In this document: positions 1 through 11,139 of the stretch, piece after piece | Layout: the number at the start of each line of letters is the position of its first letter | How positions within the stretch are numbered: position 1 is the stretch's first letter | NCBI GenBank assembly: GCA_002197995.1 | Contig: NGZR01000002.1 | Coordinates: forward strand, 7,564,001-7,628,000 | Reading direction: 5' to 3' | DNA length: 64,000 nt | DNA from: Gaeumannomyces sp. JS-464 | Lineage: Eukaryota > Ascomycota > Sordariomycetes > Magnaporthales > Magnaporthaceae | The notes under the pieces: model-generated | Told to the model about the DNA's origin: nothing | Databases searched by the model: none | The model's input: the letters and a program-made list of their open reading frames with translations, nothing else | Program-made: the position numbers and the translations under genes

Positions 1-2057
1 GTCCTTGATGGGTGCTTCCAATGCTGGCTGCTTGCTGGCGTTGCCGTCGCTTTATGGAATTCCGATAGTTGCAGGTGGGTGTGAAAGATGGGCAAATGTC
101 CAGTAGCCAAATTTGAGGTGCGCGCAAGTGAAGCTGGGCTTTCAAAAAATGCATGCGAAGTCGAAGTTATCGTGGTAGGCTGGCGGACCCTCCCGGCGCC
201 GAACACAATTGATCAGGGAGGCCTGGTTCTGGCCTCTGGGAATTTGGGGGCCATTGTTCGGAGGGAACGCGGTATAAATAAAGAAGCGCCTCGGACGACA
301 CGCCGGCTGGGCCCTCGAGGCGAAGATGGTCAAAAGAACCCCATGGGGCCATGAACTCGAGGGGCATTGAGCTCCAGTACCAGTCGCGGGCTCCGCCTTC
401 TGCCCGAGCCCCAGGCCGACTCGATACGACATATACGACGTGCGCGCCTATAACAGGCGTGGCACCTATACAATGTGCTGACAGAGACTTATATCATCGC
501 AGATCTGTAGGTGCATGTATGGCACCCGCATGTCGACAAGAGGTGGCCCCGGGTACAAGGCCGCGGGGAGACATTGAGGGGAAGGAGGCCCATATTCGCA
601 CATTTTGATGGGGCACTGGACATTGTCGCCGGGACTTGGTGCATTTGCATGGATGTCTGAGCTGCCTGCCTGCAAATCCATGTGTGATGGCGTCCAAAGC
701 CAGGCCAACTCGCTGACTCGCACTAGACGAGGGCAAATGTTTAACCCAGCCCACTGACACTCGCCTGGATTCACCAAGCTTCAAGGTGTTCCCCTTGAGG
801 GATTGATGAACCCAGCCAGCAAAAACATCGAATACGCCGACTAACACGATGGTCTCAACGTGCGCGTGCTCTGTAGGCACCATCGAACAACCTCAACAAT
901 GCCGACGTTTCGTTTGCTTGGCGCAACACCCGCTTGAATATCCGCCCCGGACGCATCAATGATTATTCGAAATGTGCTGGATCTGATATCGGCCCAGATG
1001 CAGAAACAGGACATGCTTGATTGAAAGCCCGATACCAGCCCACATGCAGAGCTTCAACGGTAACCAATCCCACCGCCCGGAGTCCTGACCGGTCCCATGT
1101 GCCCAGTACGTCAACCCAGTCCTCGGGCGTTTAATCCGACGTTTCAGACGGCTGCAAGCAGCCCATTCCCGGCCATCTCTTGTTCCAGGCCGAATGTAGA
1201 CTGGGCGCTTTGCTATATGGTGCTCGCCGGGGTTGGTGGTCCCCCTGCTCCCTGACAAGCCCGCCCGTCAGCAAAGAGAGAGGGCCGCGTGGGCGGCAAA
1301 CCCAGGCCAGCGGCCCGGTCGTCGGTAAAGTGTAAATTAAACAAGACAAGCACAGGAAAGTCTGGGGAATCCATGAACCCCCCTAGTCTTGGTTCGGTGC
1401 GACATTTCGATTGGGCGTTCAGCACACCCACAGCCTTCTCGCTCGTGCTCTTTTCGAGAGTGCAGGGGGGGCTGTTTTTGGCGAGCTGCCTTCCCCTCCG
1501 AGATGTTAGGCATGTCTGTCCTACGTCGCACAGCTTGGTGATTTGCGTCGTCAGGAGACGGATAGAATGGCACTCTGTAGCGGCATCCGTCATGCACTGC
1601 ATTGGCCCATGATTTGTTTGCAGGCACCCGTCCAGGGCTGGGAGCCTGGGAACTTCCAAGAGTGCCTGCGTACCAAGCTAGAGCTCCCCACGGGACGGCA
1701 AGTACCCAGGCCCGGATGCCCGCACGTCAGCGCTCGTCATGCCTGGGGGCGGCCCTAATAGTGGGGTGATGCTCCACCAGCAACCCCGCCAGCCGTATCC
1801 GAGATCGGGACAGGCGCTTGTGTTCGGCTTTTACAAGAAAAAGAGTCATCAATTGGGACTGATGTGACTCAAATGGCCATGCTATTAGATTAAGAAATAG
1901 CTCCAAGCCAATGTGAACCAACTTGGTGTAGTCCAAGCTCACGAGGAACAGACAGCGCAGTTTGGGAGAGTTGGTGACTTGGCCATTGGTGTTGGAGACA
2001 AGACTACCAGATAAAAAAAAAAAAAAAAAAGGGGGCCTCCTACAACCCTCAAAAAAG
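1..2057. other. intergenic stretch, left edge
   Basis: No reading frame here shows recognisable protein similarity or fungal exon structure; the open frames are short and overlap on both strands. The right end is the upstream region of the phosphoserine aminotransferase gene and ends in an 18-nt A run (2013-2030) about 27 nt before its start codon. I see no RNA gene or repeat family. Confidence 0.6.
2013..2030 (+). repeat. A18 homopolymer just upstream of the aminotransferase start
   Basis: An uninterrupted run of 18 A lies 27 nt before the ATG at 2058. Poly(dA:dT) tracts exclude nucleosomes in fungal promoters; whether this one is promoter or 5' leader cannot be told from sequence. Confidence 0.8.
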
Positions 2058-3459
2058 ATGCCCTCGAGAGCAGATATCACCTACTTCGGCGCCGGCCCGG
2101 CCGCCCTCCCCACCGACGTCCTCGAGCGGGCCGCCCAGGCCCTGCTGGACTACAACGGCACGGGCCTGGGCATCGCCGAGCACAGCCACCGGTCCGAGCT
2201 GGCGGCGGCCATCATCAACGAGGCCAAGGCCGACCTGGCCTCGTTCCTCGACGTGCCGCTGGACGAGTACGACGTGCTGTTCATGCAGGCCGGCGGCACC
2301 GGCGAGTTCGCCGCCGCCGTCTACAACCTCGTCGGCGCCTGGGTCGTCCGCCAGAGGGCCGCCGCCGTCGCCGAGGGCCGGCTGCGCGCCGACGCGCCCG
2401 AGGACGCCGTCGCTGACGCCCTGCGGCCGCGCCTGGCCGCCCTGAAGCTCGACTACCTCGTCACGGGCGGCTGGTCGCTCAAGGCGTCCCAGGAGGCCGA
2501 GCGCCTGCTCGGGCCCGAGCACGTCAACGCGGCCGCCGACGCGCGCGCCTCGTCCCCCAACGGGGGTTCGGCAGCATCCCCGCCGAGTCGACCTGGGCGC
2601 TGTCCGACGACGCGGCCTTTGTCTACTACTGCGACAACGAGACGGTCGACGGCGTCGAGTTCCCGGCCTTCCCGGACTCGCTGCGGCCCAGGCCCGACGG
2701 GTCCGGCCCCATCGTGGTGGCCGACATGTCGAGCAACATCCTGTCGCGCCGCATCCCCGCCCGCAACTTCTCTGTCATCTTCTTTGGCGCCCAAAAGAAC
2801 CTGGGCTCCACGGGCGTCACCGTCGCCGTCGTCAAGAGGTCGCTCCTGCCCCAGCCGCCCGCCTCCCTGCTGCGCAGGCTGGGCCTGCCCGTCGGCCCCA
2901 TCGTGCTGTCGTACGAGACCATCGCGAAGAACAACAGCCTGTACAACACGCTGAGCATATTCGAAATTCGAGATGTAGAAATATCAGGAGTTTGAATCGG
3001 GGGAAGACGGACGGCGACAACCCCTATTTTCAATGGTAAAAAAAAAAAAAAACAGCTAACACGGGGTTAAAAAAAAAACAGCGTCTACATCGCCGGCCAG
3101 GTCTCAAGAAGCTCCTGGCGACGTACCCCGCCGACAAGGCGGCCGGGCAGGAGGCCGTGTCGGCCTCCAAGGCGGCCCTCATCTACGGCGCCCTCGACGC
3201 CCACCCGGCCGCCTACAGGGTCGTGCCCGACGCGGCCGCGCGCTCGCGCATGAACATCTGCTTCCGCGTCGTCAAGGGCGGCGGCGCCGGCACGGACGCG
3301 GCCGAGAAGGCGTTCCTGAGCCAGGCCGCCGCCAGGGGGCTGACGGGCCTCAAGGGCCACCGCAGCGTCGGCGGCATCCGCGCCAGCAACTACAACTCCA
3401 TCCCGCTCGAGGGCGCGCAGAAGCTCGCTGCCTTTATCGACGAGTTTGCCAAGGCTTGA
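2058..3459 (+). CDS. SER1: phosphoserine aminotransferase (SerC/Ser1 family)
   Basis: PLP enzyme converting 3-phosphohydroxypyruvate and glutamate to phosphoserine in serine biosynthesis, normally cytosolic. The N-terminus reads YFGAGPAALP, the substrate end of the PSAT fold. The PLP-lysine motif FFGAQKNLG is at 2782-2808, and the C-terminal RASNYN segment near 3380-3400 is typical of the family. The start at 2058 is the first ATG that leads directly into the conserved N-terminus. One intron is implied between about 2965 and 3081, with branch point GCTAAC and acceptor CAG at 3079-3081. No GT donor exists where the family alignment needs one; the nearest, 2975, does not restore phase. Two one-base losses break the frame: in the G run near 2562-2566 and near 3101-3105. 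Protein similarity continues on both sides of each, so I read them as sequence errors. Length is about 420 residues, normal for the family. Confidence 0.9.
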
Positions 3460-3870
3460 AGCGCCCTTGGCTTTATGTTTTCTTTTTTCTAGTCCGAGAC
3501 GGAAGTCTGTGGGCGCAACTGGCTTGGATGAGCTGGATTCATCTCCTGAGGAATGAAAAGATCGAGGGTGGTTCAACAGAGGCCTCGGTCACGGCGTTAC
3601 TCACGTGGTATTTGCGAATAGACTTGAATATTTGAAGCGCTCCACGGTCCGGAACCGCCGTGTATTATACTATTCGTGACAATCTAGGTTTGACGAGGCG
3701 TGTTATTTCCAGCCCAAAAACACGCAAACCAAGCGAACGCCGGAGTTCCCAGGTGTCCTACACCCTCAAACACTACTCCCAGCAACGGGTCGGCATTGCA
3801 AGGCTGTTCACGCATGTTCAGATGTAAATAAATACAATAACAAGAAAAAGAGGAGGTGAAGAGCAACGAA
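3460..3870. other. convergent intergenic region
   Basis: 411 nt between the converging 3' ends of the aminotransferase and GYP7-like genes. It would hold both 3' UTRs and terminators. It is AT-richer than the genes; no further coding or RNA feature is seen. Confidence 0.6.
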
Positions 3871-6439
3871 TCATGTCTTCTTGTCAGCCCAGCCATCGCC
3901 TTTCTTGGCCACCTCATTCCTAGGGAGGATCTTGACCTCTCTGCTGAGCAGGCCCCTCAGCTCAGGGGTGATGACTTTAGCTACCTCCTCTGGTGCTTTC
4001 CCGCCTGGCGATTTTGCAGCGCCACTCTGAGCAGACCCCGATTGCTGCTGCGGCTGCTTCTGTTGGCTGGTAGACGAAGAGCCGCCCGAAGGCGAAGCTG
4101 GGGTGGTTCCGCTGGCCGTCGTAGAGGTCGAAGAGGATGACTGCCCCACCTGCGGTCTGGAAAATCGCGGCGCCGGGAAATTGTCCTTTTTGTCGATAGC
4201 CTCAACGAGCCGCTGGAATCGCCGGAAAAGAGCCTCCGCCCGGATAAGGGTAGATTCGAGGTCCATCTTGCACGAGAGTTCGTTGACTGTTAAAAAGGCC
4301 GATTAGCATACGCAAGCCCGACAAAGCGAGATCTACCCCTGAAGAGGGATGTCAAGAAGGAGAACATCCTGGACTAAACTCACCATATTTCAGAACCTCG
4401 TCAAAGTGCTTGAGGTGGTTCATGATCACGTCCCTGTGCTTCTCGAGGATGGCGAGGGCGAAGAAGAGGTGGAAGCTGCTGCTGAGGCGGTCGGTCCAGA
4501 GCACCTCCACAGGCGCAGGACGTCGTTCCACTCGAACTCGCGCTTGTACCAGACGAGCAGCATGCGGAAGAAGAAGAAGAAGTTTGTGCTGTCGGCCGAC
4601 TGCAGGTGCGCGTACAGCTTTGGGTCCATGAACTGCACCAGGTGGTCGAGGGCCAGCAGCTGGGCGCGCATGCCCGATTGGTCGCGCAAAAAGTTGCGCT
4701 CCATGCGGTCCATGAAGTGCTGGAAGCACCAGAAGGCCACGGCGTCGTCCTGCACGACGGCGTAGATGGGTGCCAGCAGGTCCGACATGCCCTGCACGTA
4801 GCCCAGCTCCCTGTTGTACTCGTTGTACGTCAGCAGCAGGTCCTTGAGCTGCTCCAGGTGCACGTTGGTCCCCGTGGACGCAAAGGGCGAGTCCGGGTCC
4901 GGGTGCGGCTGGTTCTCGCCCGCGAATATCGGCACCGTGCGGTCTGTCCGGTGCACGTCCTTCTCGATCCTCGCGCGCTGCTCCCCACCACTCGCCCATC
5001 TCTCCCTGGCCCCCGAGATCCACAAGCCTCTCCCACCAGGCGCCCTTGAGCTTGACATAGCCGTCCCGGAGCGATGCAAGCTGCGCTCTGCGCTCGTCTG
5101 CTGTGCTGTACCAGTCGTGGACGCCTAGGAGGAAGAGCCACGCTTCCTTGCGGACGCCGTCGTCCGGGTCCAGCCCACCATGGAATATCCTGTCCTTGAC
5201 CTCGTCAGGCGTGACGGTGAGCCGCCCCGTGGTCGGGTCGAAGAAACCGTTCCACTCTTTCAACGTCACAACCCGCCTCTGCTCCTCGAGAGAAAGGGCC
5301 GAGGCACCCTCGAGCAGCTCGAACTCGCCGACGTCCGTGTCCTCGAGCTCCATGACGTCACGCGCCGTCCAGATGCGCTGGCGGCGGTCGCGTTCGCTCT
5401 GCTCGGCGATGCCCATGGCCCAGCGCGCCAGGTAGATGCGCGCGCTGTCAAACTCCTCCTGCAGCGTCTGCACCTCGGGGTTGCGCATGAGCCGTCGCAC
5501 CTGCGGCGGCACGCGCGGGTTATCCAGGACGTCCTGCGCGGCCTGCCGCGTAAAGGTGGTCACCTTGCTGAACTTCTCCATAATGTTCCACCCCGCCTCC
5601 TTGACAAACTTGGTGAACGGATCCATGCCAGCATCCCCGGACCCGGACCCGGCCGCCGAAGACGGGCCGGCCGCGACCCTGTCCGTGTGCCAATGCTCCT
5701 GGGCGAGCTGATGGTGGGCTTCCCGCCAAAGGCCTCCATGTCCTCTTTGCTCGGCTCGACAAGATATATGTTGGGCTCGACGCCGCTGCGCTCGACCTTA
5801 ACGTAGCACCGCAGCCAGCGAAGCACCTCGTCGCCACCCCAGAACATCTGCCCTTCCTTGCCGAAGGGATCGAAACTCTCGCGTGCAATCTTCTTTTGCC
5901 GCAGGATGGTTGACTGGCACTCGCTGTCGTGGAAGAAGAGGGCAGGGAAGGAATCGCCGGCGCGCGAGTTGATGATGACGGAGCCGAACCACCAACCCAG
6001 GCTCGGCGGCCGCACCAAGAGACTGTATATGGCCGAGACGGGGACGGCGAAGGCGTAGTGGCCGATGGAGCCACTGTGCGTCGTCACAGTCGGGGGTGGC
6101 GGCACGAGAAACGACTGCCGTGGGGGTGAGTCGCCCTCGCAAAGATCTACCTTAACGTAGACGCCGGCCGAGTCTCCGAGGGCGGACTCGGGCAGCCAGG
6201 CTAGGAGCAGGTCAGAGGAGGAGGGGTCTGTGGCGGAAAGCCGCGACGCGGACGAGGTCGGCGCGGCCGTCATCTCGGGCGGGCTTCTGCTGCAGCAGAG
6301 CGATGTATCCCGGGATGTTATCCTTGGAGGACGGAGTCGGGTGTATGTACACCTTGCTTTTGGAGTAGAGGAGCTTGACGCCCCGGCCGGTCTCGGTGTT
6401 TGTGATGGTGTTGTAGTCGCCTTCTTCGTCGTCGCTCAT
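3871..6439 (-). CDS. GYP7: Gyp7-type Rab GTPase-activating protein (TBC domain)
   Basis: GTPase-activating protein for Ypt7/Rab7-type GTPases in vacuolar and endosomal traffic. The N-terminal half carries the Gyp7/TBC1D15 membrane-binding region (GVKLLYSKSKVYIHP, then the segment at about 5750-6200). The TBC domain follows: RKEAWLFLLG, the arginine-finger motif IEKDVHRTD near 4950-4980, and the glutamine-finger motif YVQGM near 4785-4800. A 97-nt intron (4287-4383, GTGAGT...CAG) separates the last exon, which encodes a Ser/Gln-rich tail. I start at the ATG ending at 6439, before SDDEEGDYNT; in-frame ATGs at 6514 and 6547 are possible. At least four frame breaks occur: near 6265, near 5720, near 4990 (in WW-EQRAR) and near 4510 (in RLW-EVLW). 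Two look like one-base losses, two like one-base gains or two-base losses. About 820 residues, normal for Gyp7. Confidence 0.9.
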
Positions 6440-6547
6440 GGCGTAGAGGCTGCCGGATGGCGAGGGGGATCGTCGGGGTGGCTGATTTCCGGATGGGGCG
6501 GTTCCCAGTGTCATGGCTGCGGCCGAATGTGCAGCAACCTTGGGCAA

Positions 6548-7576
6548 GAAGCCTTCACAAAGGCGGATTGCAGCACCGAGGCAGTGAAGGGATCAGGCCA
6601 ACGACAGGCAGACGCTTCGGCTGGCGGAGTTTAGCTGGCGGACCTCCTGAACTGCTGTCTTGGCCCTAATAAAGCATGCCCAGGTTGAAGAGAGGCAGGG
6701 ATCGAGGAAGAAGGGGAAGAAGAACCAAGTTGGGGTCTGGAAGGCTAGGGGTCGCTAGGGAGCATCACGGAGGCCGTCCATGTGAGCATCAGGTGTTGGT
6801 CGTTTGCCTGCGAGACATATCGTGGCCGTGGTCACCACTAAGAATCTCCGCCTGTCGCCCACTAGCATTGAGCTGATGAGGCCGTTTGTGCCCCGCCACT
6901 GCAGCTGCCCACACGCGGGCTGCGCATGTGTATGCACCTCCCCGCCCGGGGGCTCTACAAGTATCAGCACTGCTTTTCGCGCCTGAAGAGCCTGGCTTTT
7001 AGTGTCGCGGTACATTGGACAGTCCCCGAAGGCATACCGCCCCACCGAGTGGACAGGGGTGTCGCCTGGAGGCTAGCCACTGGAGGCGAAGGTTGCGTCA
7101 CCACGAGCGCGGCCTTTTGAGGCGTCACTGGGCGCACCAACAATGGGATCGCATGCACGACTTTGAGGTGCTGAAGAAGGTGCCCAAACAACACATGCAT
7201 ATTAGGAGCATTAGGGTGGGATTGCCGAATAGGAACTGGGTCAGCATGCCGAATAAAAACTCTCCTTAAAGCCGGCATGTCCTGGCGACCAGCTTGAAAA
7301 AAGGTGATTGAATTGTATACCCAGCGTGCTCCAAACACACGGTTGTGGGACTGCATCCATGCGGGCAGTGTCCAGACACCTCCATCAAGGCGGCTATCAG
7401 TCCGCTCGACCCGTCGAAATCCCTTGTCGTTTGCATGACACGCGGCTTGCCTGGGCAGGCCTCGACTGAGGTACAGTCGAGTCCAGTGTCGTGGGAACCG
7501 TCTTCGTTGCTGGAGTGCTGGCCGGGGCAGTGATGATGACAATTTGGGACAGCGATAATTTCGTCGCGCTGCCACG
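6548..7576. other. intergenic region between GYP7 and MSO1 genes
   Basis: About 1 kb upstream of the GYP7-like gene and downstream of the MSO1-like gene (both minus strand). No frame resembles a known protein; no RNA gene or repeat is apparent. Confidence 0.55.
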
Positions 7577-8113
7577 TCATCGCATCCGTGGCCCTGCGGC
7601 AAGCCTCTCCTCGGTCCTGATGGCAGGCCGCCCGCTTGTCGTCCACCGCCGCCACTGCTGCCGCCATACCCAGATGGCGCGCTGTCGTACATGCCGCCCG
7701 GCGCGAACCGGTCCTCGTAGTCACCGCCGCCGCCGCCGCCTCCGCCACCGTAGCCCCCGCCTCCTCCTCCGCCTGCCCTGCCTCCTCCGCCGTAGCCACC
7801 TCCGCTATCACTACCATAGCCACCACCACCGCCGCCGCCGCCACTAGGAGCTGGTGGCTGGTACGGGCCGCTGCCGACCGGGCTGACGGTCCTAGCCCCG
7901 CCGCTGGCCGCGCCGCCCCCACCGCCGCGGAAGAGCCTGTTCCGCAGCCTGTCCTGCGCCGAGCCCCCGCTCCCCGGCGGCGGCGTGCCGCGCCGGCGCC
8001 TCCTCCGTATGCCGTCTGGTAGCTCCCCGCGCGCTGGCTGGGCAGCGGGCGCGCCTGCACTTCCTCGCGCGGGTCGCCGCCGCCGCCGAACGGGTTCAAC
8101 CTCCCGCCGCCTC

Positions 8114-8151
<38 letters not shown>

Positions 8152-8533
8152 CCGCGCATCGGCGGTGGCTGGCCCGGCCCTGCCGCAGCGACTGCTGGTC
8201 CTGCCTGCCGCCGCCGCCCGAAGTATCCCAGAGCGAGCTCAACCGCTGGCTGCGCCGCCTCCTCCTGCTCCTCCTCCGCCGCCGGGCGCCGCTCCGTACC
8301 GGCTGCCGACGGCGGGCTGGGCGTAGACGGGGGCGGCAGGCGGGGGGCCTTGGGGTCGGGCGGGAGCCAGCCGGGAAAGGGGCGCCCCTTTTCGGTGTAG
8401 TAGGCGCGCAGGACGCGGCAGACGTTGGTGTCGTCCTCGGTGTCGCCGTCGCGTCGCCGCCCAGGAGCGTCGTGCGCAGGTTCGTGATGCGCGACGTGGT
8501 CGTCGTCAGGATGTTGGAGTACCAGGCCGACAT
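7577..8533 (-). CDS. MSO1: Mso1-like Sec1-binding protein with Gly/Gln-rich tail
   Basis: Mso1 binds the SM protein Sec1 at sites of exocytosis and helps SNARE-mediated secretory vesicle fusion. The N-terminus MSAWYSNILTTTTSRI and the following TEDDTNVCRVLRAYYTEKG (in a shifted frame) match the Mso1 Sec1-binding domain of filamentous fungi. The rest is low complexity: a proline-rich linker, a 12-residue glutamine tract encoded by (CTG)12 at 8115-8150, then a long glycine-rich tail ending near GGMYDSAPSGYGG. At least three frame shifts occur, the first near 8455. The stop is uncertain; TGA at 7577-7579 is reached if one base is restored near 7590 and gives the ending GLPQGPRMR. About 310 residues. 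The N-terminal assignment is secure, the C-terminal boundary is not. Confidence 0.78.
8115..8150 (-). repeat. (CTG)12 microsatellite coding polyglutamine
   Basis: Twelve uninterrupted CTG units on the plus strand; on the minus strand they are twelve CAG codons inside the Mso1-like gene. Confidence 0.9.
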
Positions 8534-9529
8534 GGTGGGCTTTTTGCTCTGTGGCTTGTCCTCCCCTCCCCTGGTTGCTTGTGTTCTCGGTCTTTCTTCT
8601 CTTCCGATTGATTGCCGAATGCCTTCGCGAGCTATGTTTGAGCTAAGTTGTGGCGTCCCCGAAGCCGGGGCTGTACCTGGCGGCCTCCTATCTTCTAGCC
8701 TTTCGGCGCGCTTATGGGTGGCGGGCCGTGGCTCGTCAGAAATGGCTGGGTTGGCTGTGCCTCAGGAGCGGGTGATTTGCTGGATTTCGGGGCAGTGGGT
8801 GAGAGTCGGGAATCAGCGGCGTTCGATGACGGAAGTTCACGCCTGATTCATCGGCGCCAATTCGAGCCGGCTCTTGTAGTAAGGTCTTCCTCGATGGTTC
8901 GTTTGCCGGCGATTCAGAAACCCCCTATTTAGGTTATCTGTCCTGGGGAGAGGCGCCGGTCCGGGACCTTGCAGACTCGAAAAAAGAGTTTGTTGTCAAA
9001 TTGACAAGATGGGACCGCCGATTTGGTGGCTCCGCTGACGGTGCTGTCGCTGCTTGGAATTTTTGTTTCAAACCGGATTCCAGCATTGAATGCCCGCCCG
9101 CTCTTTTGCTGGCGGTGTCTGGAAGCCGGGCCTGGCTCCACGATTCGACCACCGCCTTCGCCCTGGCCTTGACGGACCGCATAGAGCCCATGGCTGGGCG
9201 AGTTTCAGAGACTTCATTCGTTGTGCTATCTACAAGCCATGGAGTGTCACATAATTCACAATTTATTTGTGACGTTCACTCGCTGTCACAAACTGGCAAC
9301 GGGGATCACAAATCTCAGGCTGAATATGGCGATTAGGCACAGGGCCATGGGTGGCTTGCGCCAATGCGTCGCGATCGATATGTGCAATTCTGGTATCTTG
9401 GGCTTCCCGTCATTTCTCCCAGTATCCCATAAGAATAAGAGCAAGTCCCAAACGTGCAGAGAAAGCATACGGATTTCCATGCCCGAGCACATGAGCTAGA
9501 CAATCCAGGGTGAGGCGATCCCGCCTATT
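8534..9529. other. intergenic region between MSO1 and MAK16 genes
   Basis: About 1 kb upstream of the MSO1-like gene and downstream of MAK16. No convincing coding or RNA feature. It should hold the MSO1 promoter and the MAK16 3' UTR. Confidence 0.55.
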
Positions 9530-10703
9530 TTAGAAAGCTAGCAGCTTCTCCTTTGCCGGGCCCTCGATCTCCTTCTCCAGCTGAACCTTCTTGCGCTTCG
9601 CCGCCATACGGACGACCCGTCCACGTTTGCGCTTGTCGCCCGCCGCAGTCTTGCGCTTCGATTTGCTGTCGTCGCTGTCGTCCTCGTCGTCCTCTTCGTC
9701 ATCGTCGTCCTCCTCGGAGCCGTCCTCGCTGCCGAGCCAGTCCTCGATGTCACTGAGCTCGTCCTCGCTCTCCTCAATGTCGCTGACGTACTCGACCTGA
9801 CCATCGACCTCCTCTTCTTCCTCCTCCGAGTCGTCCTCCTCGTCCTCCTCCTCGATCGGGTTGCCGTCCTCGTCGACCTCGATGCCTGTATCGCGGTCCT
9901 TGTCGCGCACGCCCTCGCCCTCGGCGCAGCGCCTTGAGCACCTTGCCCCAGATGGCCTCGCTGACGTTGAGGGGCTGGTCGCCGTAGGCGCCCTGGCGGA
10001 GTCGCTCGATGAGCTCGCGTTCGATGGTCCTCTCCAGCTTGGCCGCGCGGCCTCTGCCTTGCGCTCACGTGCGGCCTCGCGGTGCCTGACTTTGGGTGCC
10101 AGCTTGGGGACCAGTTTCTCGCCAAGACGCTCCTCTTCAGCGGCTATCCTCCGCATGCGGATCTGGACTTGCGTGAGGCGGGTAAGACGTTGCTTGGCCT
10201 AGTGGAAGCGTGAGAAGAGCCGCGGTTAGTCTACATGGCCGTGGTGTAGTACTAGAGCTGCTGTGCCCCAGTTCCCTGGTCTCACATAGCCTCACTGACC
10301 TTGTGCCTCTGGAACTTGGGGAAGTACATCAGCTTCTCGTCGATCTGGGCGAGAGCCTTTGCATAGTTCTGGGACAGCTTGATGCGCTCCCAAAGCTTGC
10401 TCGGCAAGTGCGCGCGCTCAATGGTCTTGATGTACAAATAGAGAGTGTCCTTAGTCGGGTGGGACCTGACGGTGGCATAGCGCGAGTTGGCCAGAGGGCA
10501 TGACTGCCTGTTGCAAAAGCCGGTCGAGTTGTACTCGTTTCTGCAGAAGTTCTGGTTCTTCGTAGTCCTGTATGCGATGTGTCCTTGTTAGCAGAGGGCG
10601 TTACCGAGGAAGCTGAAGCTGGATGAGAGGAGAGTACGCACGAAAGCTTGAAGGCGCAGAACTGCTGGTTGATAATATTCCATACAATTTCGTCGGACGC
10701 CAT
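9530..10703 (-). CDS. MAK16: MAK16, 60S ribosome biogenesis factor
   Basis: Nucleolar protein needed for early 60S subunit assembly. Exon 1 (10642-10703) encodes [20 protein letters not shown], the signature MAK16 N-terminus. Exon 2 (10300-10567) carries the conserved zinc-binding region with CRNEYN and [16 protein letters not shown], then [13 protein letters not shown]. Exon 3 (9530-10198) encodes the basic helix [14 protein letters not shown], a long acidic tract ([15 protein letters not shown]) and a basic C-terminus with KRKRGR and AAKRKK that looks like a nuclear localisation signal. Introns 10568-10641 and 10199-10299 are GT-AG and keep phase. Two frame breaks in exon 3, near 10045 and 9930, flank a segment reading [19 protein letters not shown] that is typical of the family. 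About 333 residues, as expected. The gene is divergent from MSS1, with 436 nt between start codons. Confidence 0.95.
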
Positions 10704-11139
10704 TTTGGCGGTCTGGGAGTGCCCCTGCGATCAAACACTGAGAGCCTCGAGCTGTCTAGAGATCGAGTAAGGCCCGTAATTTTCGTGTCATAAACAACGA
10801 AGAGCTGAGTTTTCTGATGGAAGCGGAGGGGCAGGCTCTGCCGCTCACAACGAGGAAAAAAAGTGATGGCTGAAGCGTTTTGCAGAACGAAAATTTTAGC
10901 GGGGTCCTGTTGCTATCGCGATTTCTAATTGGACATATCCACCTCCGCTCAATGTGGGGCCGCCGCTGCGAGGAACATCAATTGGAGCGCTCTCAGTCTG
11001 GTTGGGATGGAAAGAATTCAATGCGAGATGCATAATTAATCCCCAGGCTTCATCACCCTGTTTTTCTATTTCCAAATGGCCTCCGACATTACGCCGCGCT
11101 GCCACAGATGAATGACTACGGGAGTCAAGGAACGAGCCA
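10704..11139. promoter_or_regulatory. divergent promoter region between MAK16 and MSS1
   Basis: 436 nt separate the two start codons on opposite strands, so both promoters and 5' leaders must lie here. I see no clear TATA box. Shared control of a ribosome biogenesis factor and a mitochondrial tRNA modifier is plausible but only inferred from position. Confidence 0.5.

Noticed and set aside
2058..3459. Calling the aminotransferase and other broken genes pseudogenes
   Set aside because: Conserved protein continues on both sides of each shift without stops or substitutions at catalytic residues, and essential genes show the same damage.
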